Below the pieces are notes generated by a model. It was not told the origin of the DNA and made no database searches. It saw only the letters and a list, made by a program, of their open reading frames with translations. Shown piece after piece: positions 1 to 10,800 of a DNA stretch of 64,000 bases; position 1 is the stretch's first letter, and the number at the start of each line of letters is the position of its first letter. The stretch is from positions 46,428 through 110,427 of the forward strand of contig MEDY01000046.1 in the NCBI GenBank assembly GCA_001724265.1, given 5' to 3'. Source of the DNA: Rhizaria sp. SCN 62-66 (lineage: Eukaryota > Rhizaria, unplaced). The position numbers and the translations under genes were made by a program.

Positions 1-3000
1 ACCGTTTGCACCGGTGAGGCGTGAAAAGACGTCGATTAGCGCGCCCGTATCTCGCTTGACTGACTCGACACGGTGAGACACAAAGACAAACTCGTTCTTC
101 ATGTACTTCTCAGCAGCTTCAATGGCGGAGTCATCACCTGCCACAATGATGGTGTACTTAGAGGAGTTCTTCTTGTTGCCGTTCCTGCTGTTAACATCAA
201 CAGTGGGTAGAATCTTGCATTCCGCGCCCTTGGTGACAGCAGCCAGCTCTTCCATGACCTCATCACCCATTGAGGTACCCACCTCAGCAGGTAGCACAAT
301 CATCAGAAGCGGGCACATCCGCTGCTGAAGACTGCGGCCAAAGTGATTGGTATCGAACATACTCCCCGCGGGAAACTGTCCATCAATGTAGGCGTACTGA
401 CGAGGGTTGTTGCCCTTACGCTCCACAGCCACTGCAACCTTTTCAACAGAGTCATGTGCAAACGCGGGCGGCAGCTCGAGACCACCGGCCGCGGTGGCAA
501 TCCAGCTCGCCTCGCAGATCTGATCCCTGCGAATAATTTCGATGCCACATGCAGCCTCTGCAATTGCCACAGTACCAGCCGCAGACTGAGAGTAAGCAAC
601 TGTGCAGCCTAAGCGGCGCAGCACTGAGTGGTTGTGCAGCACATAATACAAAAGCGCTGCATCTCCCCTCGAGGCGCAGGTTAGTGTCGCTGTAGTGCGA
701 TCGGGGTTGTTTTCGTCGCGCTCAAACGTAATGGTGGGAACCTTACTGTCGTAGTTGTCGGGAATAAAGAAATCGCGGAACACCTCTTCGTCATCGTACT
801 CGTCAGGGGTGTTTGCAGGGATGTTGGACACTGCCACCAAGGCAGTTTCATTGTCGCACAGAAGATCGAGCACTTCGAGACCGGCACCACAAAGCAGAGC
901 GACGTTGCCCCCGACGTCCATCTGACGCACTTCGACAAGCTTGCGTCCGTGCACCGCTTGGCGAAGCTTGTAAAACGCGAGAAATGCCAGATCGGCGTTG
1001 TTTTTGGGTGCACGAACCATGACACCAGATGCGTCGATCACAACCGTGCAGTCGTGCTTCTTCTCGAAACGTTCGCGTGCCGCCGGAGTCGGGAACAATG
1101 CGTCTGACTCGCCAAGGTTAAGCGTGTAGAACTTGCTTTCTGTTGCTGTCTGATGAGCCAAGGCATGACACTTCTTGTAGAAGTTTGGACTATATTTTAC
1201 AATCCAGTCCAGCTCAATGGGCACCGGCGGGGTTGTGACAATGCACTGACCGTGAGAAGCGTGCGCGGACACATACACAGCCCACTGGCTCAACCCGCGA
1301 ATCTCAGCGGGAGACTGACGGCGCCAGTTAATCAACGTCTTGCCACTGCTTGCGCTCGTGTAGTACGCATGGTTGTTGTTGGTTAACCCCGCGTCGTCGT
1401 TGAGCTTGCGGATGGCGTGAGTAAAGTACCCTGCTGCAACGCACTTGAATACATCTTCATCGCGAATGTTATTAATGTTGACCATCGCATTCATGAACAA
1501 TAGATTAAAGCTTGAGATGTGTTGGGCCATATGCTACTCCTTCATAAAAAAGCTCGTGAAGTTCTTAATCATGTGCTCAATCCAGTTGTGAGCAAGCAAA
1601 AAGTACTACTCCGGCAGTTTAGACTTCTTGACCTCGAGACTACGCTGCTGTGGCGATGTTGCCGTACGCCAGGCCACAATTGCCTTCAAGCACGCTTCGA
1701 CGCCGATTGACGACTTCTTTTTGAGACTCTCAACAAGATCATCTCCGAGCACAACATCGTCGTTGACTGTCGCATCTCCATCTGACACATGGGCGATGAA
1801 ACCTGGGTTCGAGAGGTGAATGTAGTGAAGTGCGGCAGCAACAGCAGCACCAAACCCGAGATTTTTAGACTTACTGCCCTCAACGATCACTTGAGTAAGC
1901 TCAATGGGACAGCCTGTAGCAACGCTCATCCTGCCGATCTCAGTAGTCATGAGAGTATCTGGGTGAATTGCACCGAGTTCACACAGGTCCTCCATCGCGT
2001 GCTTCACTGCATTCTACGACGGTGGATCAAACCAACGGAACTCACTTGGACTATGGCCCAGGGATGCGAGACACAGCACCGTCGTTTGCAGCGGTTGGCA
2101 CAGCACTGCAGCAACGTTTGCTGGGGCAAAACGCTTGAGCTGGTTGTGACTATAGAGACGCACACAGTGGCCTGGGCGAGTACGGCCAGCGCGACCCTTG
2201 CGCTGCTCGGCCGAGGCCTGCGAGATAGACTTCAGCGACACGTGCGCAAGGTGCGTCTTGGCGTTAAACTCGCTGGCGGAACGCAGGCCGGGGTCAATGA
2301 CCACGGTCACGCCGTCGATCGTCAGCGATGTCTCGGCAAACTCGGTCGCCAGGTACACGACGAACTCGTTGTTCTTGTTCTTGTACGCTGCTACTTTGCC
2401 CCTGCCCCTGCCCTTGTTCCGCGCGCCGCCCGCGGGCTTACCTGAGCTGTTCTCATCCTCATCAATAGACCCGAGGTTGCTTGCCGGCTCAAGGTGACCG
2501 TCAGCATCTGTCATAGTGACTATGGTGAAGGTCGCATCATTGGGCATCGAACGCGCAATTGTTGATCGCTCGAGTAGCCGCTTGGCTTGCTCGATGTGAC
2601 CGTCAGTCGGGAGGAACACCAGAATGTTGCCCTTGAGCGGCCCGCACAAGCTGCCACGCAAGCAACTTGTAATGTTTGACACAACCGTGCTTGCCAGGGT
2701 GGGCCCAGTAAAGGGCACGGCAGGCGGCACGTGCATGATGTCAACCCAGTTGCGTTGGTCTTTGATGTTAACCTGGCCAACGCAAAGCGCGTTACCATCG
2801 CGTGCAAAGTAGTCGCTGAACGCCTTCGAGTCAATCGTAGCCGACATGACGACAACCTTGATGCCCATACCGACAGCTTTTGAGGCGAGCGACAGAAGGA
2901 TGTCGCTCTCGACAGTGCGCGCATGCGCTTCGTCAAGCACAATACACCCGACTGTCGCATCAGGAACAAGCGCACCTTCAGAGCCTAAAGCGCTGTCGGT

Positions 3001-4272
3001 TTTTCGCGATACTGCAACACGATACGCGTTAATGACGTCCATCTCGGAGGCGTACGCAATGCGGGTGCTGTCGCTTGCACCTTGGCAGTCGGCGCCGAGG
3101 AACGCCACGCCCGATGTACCATCCTCGGCCTTGGCCCCCTGAAGGGTGATGCCGTTGCAGCCATGGATTGCGTTTTCGTCGCCATTACTTAGGCTCTTCA
3201 ACAGCCCATGCACACGAAAGCAAGATCCATTGAAGATATTGCGGACGTACTTGGATAGTTCTTCAGCCGCCATGCGGTGCGGCTGCGTACACAGCACTGT
3301 CTTGCCACGCATGAATTCGAGATCGCTGACAAAAATGGGCACCTGCGTGCTCTTGCCACAACCGGGTGCACCCGTGACAATAATGATGTCGTTGTCAGTC
3401 ACCGTGTCCTCAATCTCCTTGCGGTGCCAGCGCACAGAGTGCTCGCCCAGCAGCAGGCTTGCCTCACGGCGAAGGTAGCGGACCATAGCCTCATCGCTCA
3501 GCTGCGCATTGCGTGCTTTAGACACACGCGCGTTAAGGTCGTTGGTGTACTAGTCAAAGCACACCCGCAATGCGTCACGGTCTGCGCCACGCAACGTTGA
3601 CTGCGGGCTAAAGTAGTTCGAATGGACTGTCTCACAGATCGTAGCCAACTGGACCTCTGCATGCTTGACCAGCTGTGCAAGAGGAAGAGTGGCAAGCTTC
3701 TTATAATCGTATTGCTTGGCAGGGCTGCGAAGGATGTTCGCATTGTTGTTGCGATCGTTACTGCGGTTGTTTGCACGTTGGTGGTCACTGCGTCCATGGC
3801 CGCCTTCACTGACACGTTCGCGGCGGTTTCCGCGGTTGTGGGCGCTGTTTTCAGGATCACCACCGTCGTTCACAGCACCGTTCGAGCCGTCGTCGAAGTC
3901 GTCGTCGTTCCCCTCGGGTGTATTGCGGGGTTGACCAGGAGCGCCCCGAGCATGACGAGTCTTCTGGTGCTGGCGCCGTTCACGCTCGTTCTTGGCGTTT
4001 ACCGCATCTTGATAATCCGGGTCATCTTCGTGGATGTAGGAACACATCCATTTCTTGCCACTGTCGCAGCCGCGACGAGTATTGTTGCGAGAGCAGATCA
4101 AATGCATAGCGGTGTGGCGGTAGATGCACGTGGAAGCATGCGGATTCCGTGCCAAACAAAGGGCCTTACGGATATATGGACATAGCGGGGTTTCATGCTC
4201 GGTGCACCTGGAGTTGAAGCAGAGGCGGCCTTTGCACTTCCGGGCTTCGCCAGGAGGGCGTCCAGAACTCAT
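1..4272 (-). CDS. CCCH zinc-finger DEAH-box RNA helicase, C-terminus beyond the window
   Basis: Probable ATP-dependent RNA helicase of the DEAH/RHA group. It starts at the ATG ending at 4272; 1,424 codons are visible. Residues 12-80 hold Cys/His-rich CCCH-like fingers (CKGRLCFNSRC, then a second C..C..H set), followed by a charged, Asn/Arg-rich linker. Helicase motifs are in order: motif I GAPGCGKST near residue 301, TQPHRMAAEEL, DEAH at 447-450, SAT in VVVMSATID, FLPTDGHIEQA, ATEFAETSLTI, and QRKGRAGRT near 689. The HA2 region follows (DPPS...AVKHAMEDLCELGAI), then an OB-fold-like stretch (VFKCVAAGYF) and a possible degenerate KH-like segment. The frame is unbroken except for four in-frame TAG codons at residues 241, 753, 889 and 913. 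With no frameshift in 4.2 kb, ordinary pseudogene decay is unlikely. Codon identity at the TAGs, and whether some lie in small introns, is unresolved. The family call is firm; the specific RNA target is unknown. Confidence 0.85.
1534..1536 (-). other. In-frame TAG codon, helicase residue 913
   Basis: The frame reads NFTSFFMKE-TAG-HMAQHISSF and then stays open for 511 codons to the window edge. It sits 24 codons after the previous TAG. The same 99-nt intron alternative applies. Confidence 0.6.
1606..1608 (-). other. In-frame TAG codon, helicase residue 889
   Basis: The frame reads KSKLPE-TAG-YFLLAHNW. A hypothetical 99-nt in-phase intron (GTAGTAC...CTCAAG, 1511-1609) would remove this TAG together with the next one. 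Against that, the translated stretch resembles the W...NF(I/L/T)S part of the HA2 domain, and the W-to-C spacing fits the family only if it is kept. Confidence 0.6.
2014..2016 (-). other. In-frame TAG codon in the conserved helicase/HA2 junction, residue 753
   Basis: The reading is WFDPPS-TAG-NAVKHAMEDLCELGAI. The DPP and the A-x-x-x-L-x-x-LGA pattern are hallmarks of DEAH helicases, and the spacing across the TAG matches the family exactly. The only in-phase GT-AG segment I could construct (30 nt) would delete the DPP motif. I conclude that either the TAG is translated or the gene is broken here. Confidence 0.85.
3550..3552 (-). other. In-frame TAG codon, helicase residue 241
   Basis: The frame reads VCFD-TAG-YTNDLNARV and continues into the helicase core without a shift. 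It lies in a poorly conserved linker before motif I. An in-phase intron of 63 nt (GTGTGC...GCGCAG) or even 15 nt could remove it, so this TAG alone is weak evidence for sense decoding. Confidence 0.6.
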
Positions 4273-4806
4273 CCTTGGATGCAGCTAAGCCTGCTTTTGC
4301 TAAAATAGATGAAATATAAACAGTCACGCGAAAATATTCACATGGTGAGTCAGCAAGCAAAATGTGCTGGAGAGAGAATGGAGATCCGCCCAATCTCACC
4401 GTGGGGGTTCGTACATTGACTTGAGCTGAAGATACGAAAGATAGATACACGTAAAGCATTTAATATAGAGTTACATAGGAAAATGCAACTCAAGCTTATT
4501 CCTAGTCCCAATACGTTGATAAACGGATATCTCAAGAATCTGTGTCTATTTCATTTGTTGTCCCATTCTTTGGATTGGTCGCCTCACACGTCAGTCAGCA
4601 AGTAGCCTGGGCGGCTTAGCTTTTACCAAAGGAATCGAGAGTTTTATTTAAGAGGATTTTAACACCGTTTCGAAAATTTAGCGGGGGAGTGGCAATGGGA
4701 TATTGTCGAAAGAAATTAAGACGGGCCACTTCCGTTCACAGATATTGATGGTTAACTGACATATTATACGTAATACGTATGAAATAAATGTAGTCAATGT
4801 GACAAC
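4273..4806. other. Intergenic region, 534 bp, AT-richer
   Basis: Lies downstream of the giant RCR ligase gene and upstream of the helicase gene, both on the minus strand, so it should hold a terminator/polyadenylation region and the helicase promoter. I see no tRNA-like box, long ORF or repeat in it. Confidence 0.6.
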
Positions 4807-7800
4807 TTAGTCCATCGGCAGAATGGCCTGATGGACGTCGCTCAGAGGCTCTCCCTCGTTGCCACATCCACCGAGAACCCACAATGCACCACCTTGCACT
4901 AATAGCATGGGATCTGTGCGCGGCGTAGGCACAGCCGCACCTGGCGCCGTTGCAGCTACGACCCACGCCATGGTGCGCAGATCCAACACCTGCAGACCTG
5001 GCGCCATCGCGCCTATTGCTGTCTGCCCACCGAACACAAGTACACGCGCCCCGTCAGCCACAGCGGCGGCGCCAGTCAGCACGCTTTCGGTTCTGACAGC
5101 CACGCTTGCGTTCGTGCCACCCATACGATCATTGCACGCCGCGATGACGGAGGCGCGTGTGTTGACTGTGCGGTGCTCAAGCCAGAGGGCTGATCCTGCG
5201 TAACGGCCAGTGACCGAGTCGATGTCGAGTCGCAATTCGTACACAGCTGCCGCCGCCGCAGCACCAGGGGACCGCGCGCCAGCGACAACGAAGACAGAGC
5301 CGCCTGACGACACAACCAGTGCGCCGATGTGCGCACTAGCCGTCGAGGGGGACGGCGGGGTCGCGGTCGGATCGCCACCCGTCTTGCTCTCATCCTCCTG
5401 GCCGGACGCGACTGAGGCTAACGAGCGCGGGCGAAGAGGGCCAGTTGCGCTGGCGGCTGGCTTAACGCGCACAGAGAGCTCGCGCCAGCCCGCAGTCGGG
5501 ACGCGCAAGTCGAGCAGCCAAGAGGCCACGGCGTCCGAGGCAGCGCCGCCGGCAGCTGCGATTGTGACGAGGTTGGAACCGACCCGGACGGTGCGGCGCT
5601 GGCTGCATCCAGGCACGGCACTTGCAGGTAGCGTGATAACAGAGACAGCGTTGGTGGTGAGCAACACCGACACAAGAACAGCGGCGCCGGTAGCTGCGTC
5701 TGAACCGTCAATAAAGAGCTTGCCAGCGTCGTAGTAAATGCCCGCGATATCGAACGGCGTCACGTCCGACGTGACGAGCGACACAGTCCGGACACGTTCC
5801 TGAGCGTTGAAAATCGACGAAGTACCTGAAGAAGATGCGTCCGCCAACGAAGACGCTGCTGACTTCGGTGCTGCGACGGTGCCCATCACTGTGATGGCAC
5901 GGGGGTCAAGCTTGAGCGAAGCACGCGGCGAAGCGCTGCGGTGCAGTACGACGGGCGACGCGGGACGAACCACAAGCACTGCCGAGCTGGGCAGTGCGTC
6001 GCGCTCGTCGTTGAAAGCATCTAAGGACGCGTTACCACCGCTGCCGTCGTTCTCGTCGTCCAGTGCGATGGCGCCGCGCGGGGCACGAGCAGGCGGGTCA
6101 TCGGCGCCCGTGCCGTACGTGCGACAAAAGAGAGCGCGCTCGGGAGTATCCATGTTGGGCATCCAGTGCGACATCGCAGTTGACTGCAGCGTCACGACGG
6201 CCCAGGCGACTGTTGTCCCAGATCCCATCGCGGTCGTAGCACAACGCACTGAATGTACTGCAGTCAGCACCGCCACGCCGTTTGGTGTAGCAGTCGCAAA
6301 AGACGGCTTTGTTGTCATGCCACCCGTTAGTGTGTTCGAGCGACTGCGATCTTTGATGGCTGGGATGGAAGTCGCCGTGGCGGCATCCGGCATAACGCTG
6401 ACGATGGGCGCCGAGACATCGAATCGTGGTGTGAAGACCATCGATGCCGGTTGCAGTGGAGGGTACAGTGTCGCGAGCACGGGGGTCGACTCAACACCCA
6501 ATGTGTCAACACTTAGCAAACGTGGTTTCTCACTGTCGCTGTCGCGAGAATTCTTACCAGAAACCAACGAGATGGCACGCTTCAGGAACGTCATCTTAGG
6601 ACGCGCTGCCTCTGCCAATGCAACAGCAGCAGCAGGATCATGAATCAGCTGCGGCAGAGCGTGAGGCGAAACAGAGACGTGACGCACGTCAAGCCGGCCC
6701 CAGTCGCGACTACCCCCGATCTGGACTACGCCGCGCGAGAGCGCCAGCAACGGCGCGAGAGTGAGCATGCTGGTGACCGGACTTGGCACGTCAGCAGTGC
6801 CAAGAGCTGCAATGAACGGGCAGTTGTTAACGACGACGCCCTTAGGACAATGTGGTGTCGCTGCAGCAAGCGGCGACAGTGTCACAGGCACTCCGTCCAG
6901 GAAGACGCGGAACATGCGTCCCAGCGGCGTCGCGCGGCTTTCATTGAGAAGTGTCCCAAACCTTCCGGTAACTGTAAGCCGATGCCACGTGTCGAGCGCA
7001 ACCGTGGGGGCTGCCATGTTGTTGTCATCGGCCGCAAAGCGGTACGCAGACGCACCGGCCCAGTCAATGCGACCACCAGGGTGCACGGCAAGCACAGGAG
7101 GGCGTGCGGCGTCGCGGAACATCCGCACACGTGCCTCCTCGGAGAGTGAGTCCTTCTGAATGACGATTGCATGATCCATGCGCGAGTAAAGCGAGGGTGC
7201 GCCCTGGTGATTAGCAATGTCAGACTCAGTTGCGCCACATGACACGCCGAGCCCAAAGCTCAACAACGGGAGAGCGAGTGGACCTGGGAACGTAACTGCG
7301 CCCGACGCAGCCGAGACGTTGGATCCACCCGTGTGTGTGACTGGGGAGTCAACAGGTGACGACTGCAGCTTGAATTCAAGGACGATTGTGTACTCGCGCA
7401 CCGCAGCGTAGCGTTCACGAGCATTACGCATGTTAGCGAGATTGTGAGCCCATCCTAAGGCGGAGTACTCGGACAAGGAGTGCAGTTTGTTAAACCATTC
7501 AGCTTGAACAGGCACGAGCGAATCGCGCACCGAACGCGCACGTGGGGCTGCCGACAGGGCCGAGCTCGTTGGAGGTAACGCCACAGACAGGAACTCCCCT
7601 GCGCCAAGTGATGCCACGAGCCGCGGAAGCGCGGGGATACCTGTCGGCGCCACACCGCTTGTGTAGGCGACGGGTGCGTTCCCTGAAGTGTCGGCCATGT
7701 AAGCCAGCTGTACTTGCTGGCGTGCAACACGCGGAGGAATCACGGCCGGCTGAAACACGACGTGCGGCGGTCCGTGCGACGCTAGTCCAGCAAGCAGGCC

Positions 7801-10800
7801 CATCGTAGTCGAAGGGACCGAGCTCGCGGTGCCGAGTGGAGCGGTTACATGCTTAGAATACTGATGGATCTCCGAGAACGACCGATGATGAGCGCCGCCA
7901 CATGCAAAGATGTGACGCGCGCGCCGCGCGAGGCAGTACGGCTGAGGCGCAGTCGGCGATACAGAAACCACCGCAGGCGGCTCGTTGTAAGCGCCAATCG
8001 TTCCAGGTGGCGGCGGTGGAGGCGGCGACGTAAGCGAAGACGAAGCCGGTGCCGGCGGGAAAAATGCAGCCTGCGGTCCAGACGGGGGCGTGATCGCACG
8101 CAACTGGCCCATCATGCGCGCGAGTGGGTTATAGGGGTCTGGGGTGCGGTCGACATCATCCACTGCAGGGTAGGCTGGCGCAGCCTCTTCGGGCGGAGTG
8201 GAGGCGGGGGCTAGAACAACAGACGCGGCAGAACCCTCGAAGGGCAAGCGGTCTTCGGCAACATCAAGGCACGCGCACTCGCCAGCGCGTCGGATCCCCG
8301 GACAGTCATCGTCGGCATCACTCTCGGTGTCACTTCCAGAACCACAACCGCCATTGTTATCGGCCATCGCAATCAGATCGTCATCAGCAACGACCTTGAC
8401 GCGATACGCTGGCTTCGGAGCAGGCTCGTCCTTTGCATTGCGCCATGTCGCCAAGTGTGCCGACCAGTCCAGCGCGCATACTTCGTCCACACTGGGACGA
8501 GCTCCCGGCGAAGTGCTACCACAAACGGCCAGTGTAGAAGCCAGTTCAGGCGCAGCATGCCGCAGGAGCGGACCGTCGGGCACACGCGCAGCGGGCGGAC
8601 GAACACGCACGGTTGCTGGCAGACGCAGGAGTGAGCGTGGCGCGAATAGAAGACTGCGGGGAATGAACATGTAGCCAGTGCGCGCATAACGTTTTTCTGC
8701 GCGCAAATCGGAGGCACGCGAGAAGGTCGCAGCCAGCGCCCATGGAGACATGCTCAAACCGTGCGCCAGCCGCTGCCAACGCAGCGCTGAGGCTGCCGTC
8801 TCCACAGGGCACGTCTCGGCTGCGGCAGCGTCAGCGAGCCGCGGAGCAGAGAAGGCGGCTTCAAGAGGCATCGATGCAGGGAGCGGCCTGTCTGCGCTGA
8901 TCTCCGTCATGGGCGGGGGAGGTGGCACGTATTTCATCCCAGCACGCGCAGCAGCAAGTTGAGTCGCGGTGTTACGTGGCGCAGACGAGAAAGCCGGCCG
9001 GACGAAGACAACCGACTCCGTCCACGTAGCGTTCTGCACCTGCACACGCTTCGATACTTCATCCTTGCCTTTGTTTGCTGGTTTTGCCTTGGAAAATGAC
9101 ACCACTGTTGCATTTTTGAATACTTCTGCAACGCCACCGCCGCTAAGAATAGCATCAGCAACTTGATGCTTGTCGAAGGAGCCGAAGCACTGCATAAGCA
9201 GTTCCGGTGGGTTACGGATGATGTTGGCAAGGAAGTTGGGCGAGATGTAAAACTGCTTTAAGTACTCCGCGTTCAACGACGTCAACAGCATCGCTTGCGG
9301 AGCAGGACGGTCAGCATCACAAACCTGACACTTGCGGGCCTCTAAAGGGGACTCCGCATAGGTGCACACAAGACAAGTCCACATCTTCGATGCGGTCAGA
9401 AGGCGCGAGCGGTGAGTCGCAGTGACTTGCATTCGGACATCACATTCTGTTTCCAGTCGCCGTTTTTCAGCAGCGGTGCGCACAACACCCATTGGCAGAG
9501 GTTGTTGCACCGGCTTGGATAATACCGTTTCGACAGTCTTCGCGGTGGGTAGCGTGGGATAGATTGTGTAGACAGCAAACGGGACCTCGCTCCCGATGCC
9601 TGCTGAGCGCAGCAGCTCACCCGCAGACGGCCCTGCCGCAAGCGCCAAGTGCTCCCAGTCAAGTGCGCGCGCGCGAGAGATCCGTGAACCGGCACAGCGG
9701 CGCCGGGATTGCATGCGCAGATGGTTGCTGGCAATGAAGGGATGGACCTCGCGTGTCGGCGCAGCGGACACGGCAATGCTATACGCGGGAGGCGGTGGGA
9801 ACGAGGTGTCCTGAGTCACACGCGCGGTGACTCTGAGCGCACCATCAGGCACAGCATCGGCGACGCCCGAGTCATACGTAGGCGCTGGCGCCGACAGCGT
9901 TGTACTCAGATTGTCCACAATAATCTCTCCTGAAGCAGCGGTCCGCGCACGCGTCGTAACCACGACATCATCTAGCTCGTCGTCTGAAGCAAAGTCCTCC
10001 TCATGTACCGGCGTCTGTGCAGTGGCGTCGACTCTGAACGGCGTTGGCGCCACACCCGAGAGCGACGACGATTGGGAATCAGCGGAACGCATGCCAGAGA
10101 CAGCTAACGGTTCGCGTGAACCAGAGAGCACGCCATAGACGCGCGTGAGCGGCATCTTGAATGGCGGCGCTAACGTTGCGGTCACAGTCAGCGCGGGTGA
10201 GATAGCGGCCTCGCCCGCACGCGGCGCACCTGTGCCCGCAGCGTGCAGAGTGCGCGTGTAAGGATGGGGCTCGAGCGGAGCGCTTGACTCAACAATGTGT
10301 GTGGAGTACACGGTGGCGGGCGGCAGGGTCGGAAAGTCGATGGGTGCCGCACAGAGACCAACAATGCCGACGCAAACTGTGGACGCAGGAACGGTAGAGG
10401 CGATAGCCTTCTCATCGGGAACATTCGCTGCGCGCGCAAAGCGGCCGAGGCGTGCAAGAGCAGCCGCAGTCACGTTAAGGACACCATGCGCTGAACCCGT
10501 CCAGCAATCCGGTAGCTGGTGGAGCGGGCCGAGACGCAGACCGTTGCGAGTGAAGAAGACGCGGTTCGTGTGCGTGCAGTAGCCAGCGCCAAGTGTGGCA
10601 GGCAATGCAAAGGGCGCACAATACTGGACGGCAACCTCGCGGCCGGCGTGGCGGAAAATTAAGACACCGTCACAGTTCAGGGCAACAACACCATCAGTCT
10701 GGTAAGCGGGCAAATACCGTGCGGCATGTGTGGCCGAGCCGAGAACAACGCCTGTCGTGACCATAATCGCAATGTAGGGGCGTACACCACGACCACGCTC

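Noticed and set aside
3538-3552. A 15-nt mini-intron (as in some ciliates) explaining the TAG at 3550
   Set aside because: The clear introns here are 115-161 nt, and the TAG at 2014 and TGA at 13828 cannot be explained this way.
1-4272. The helicase as a decayed pseudogene
   Set aside because: No frameshift and all helicase motifs intact over 1,424 codons; four premature stops all of one type is not the expected decay pattern. Not fully excluded without transcripts.
5807-6643. 278-aa plus-strand ORF inside the RCR ligase gene
   Set aside because: Low-complexity Ser/Ala antisense frame within a continuous minus-strand coding region.
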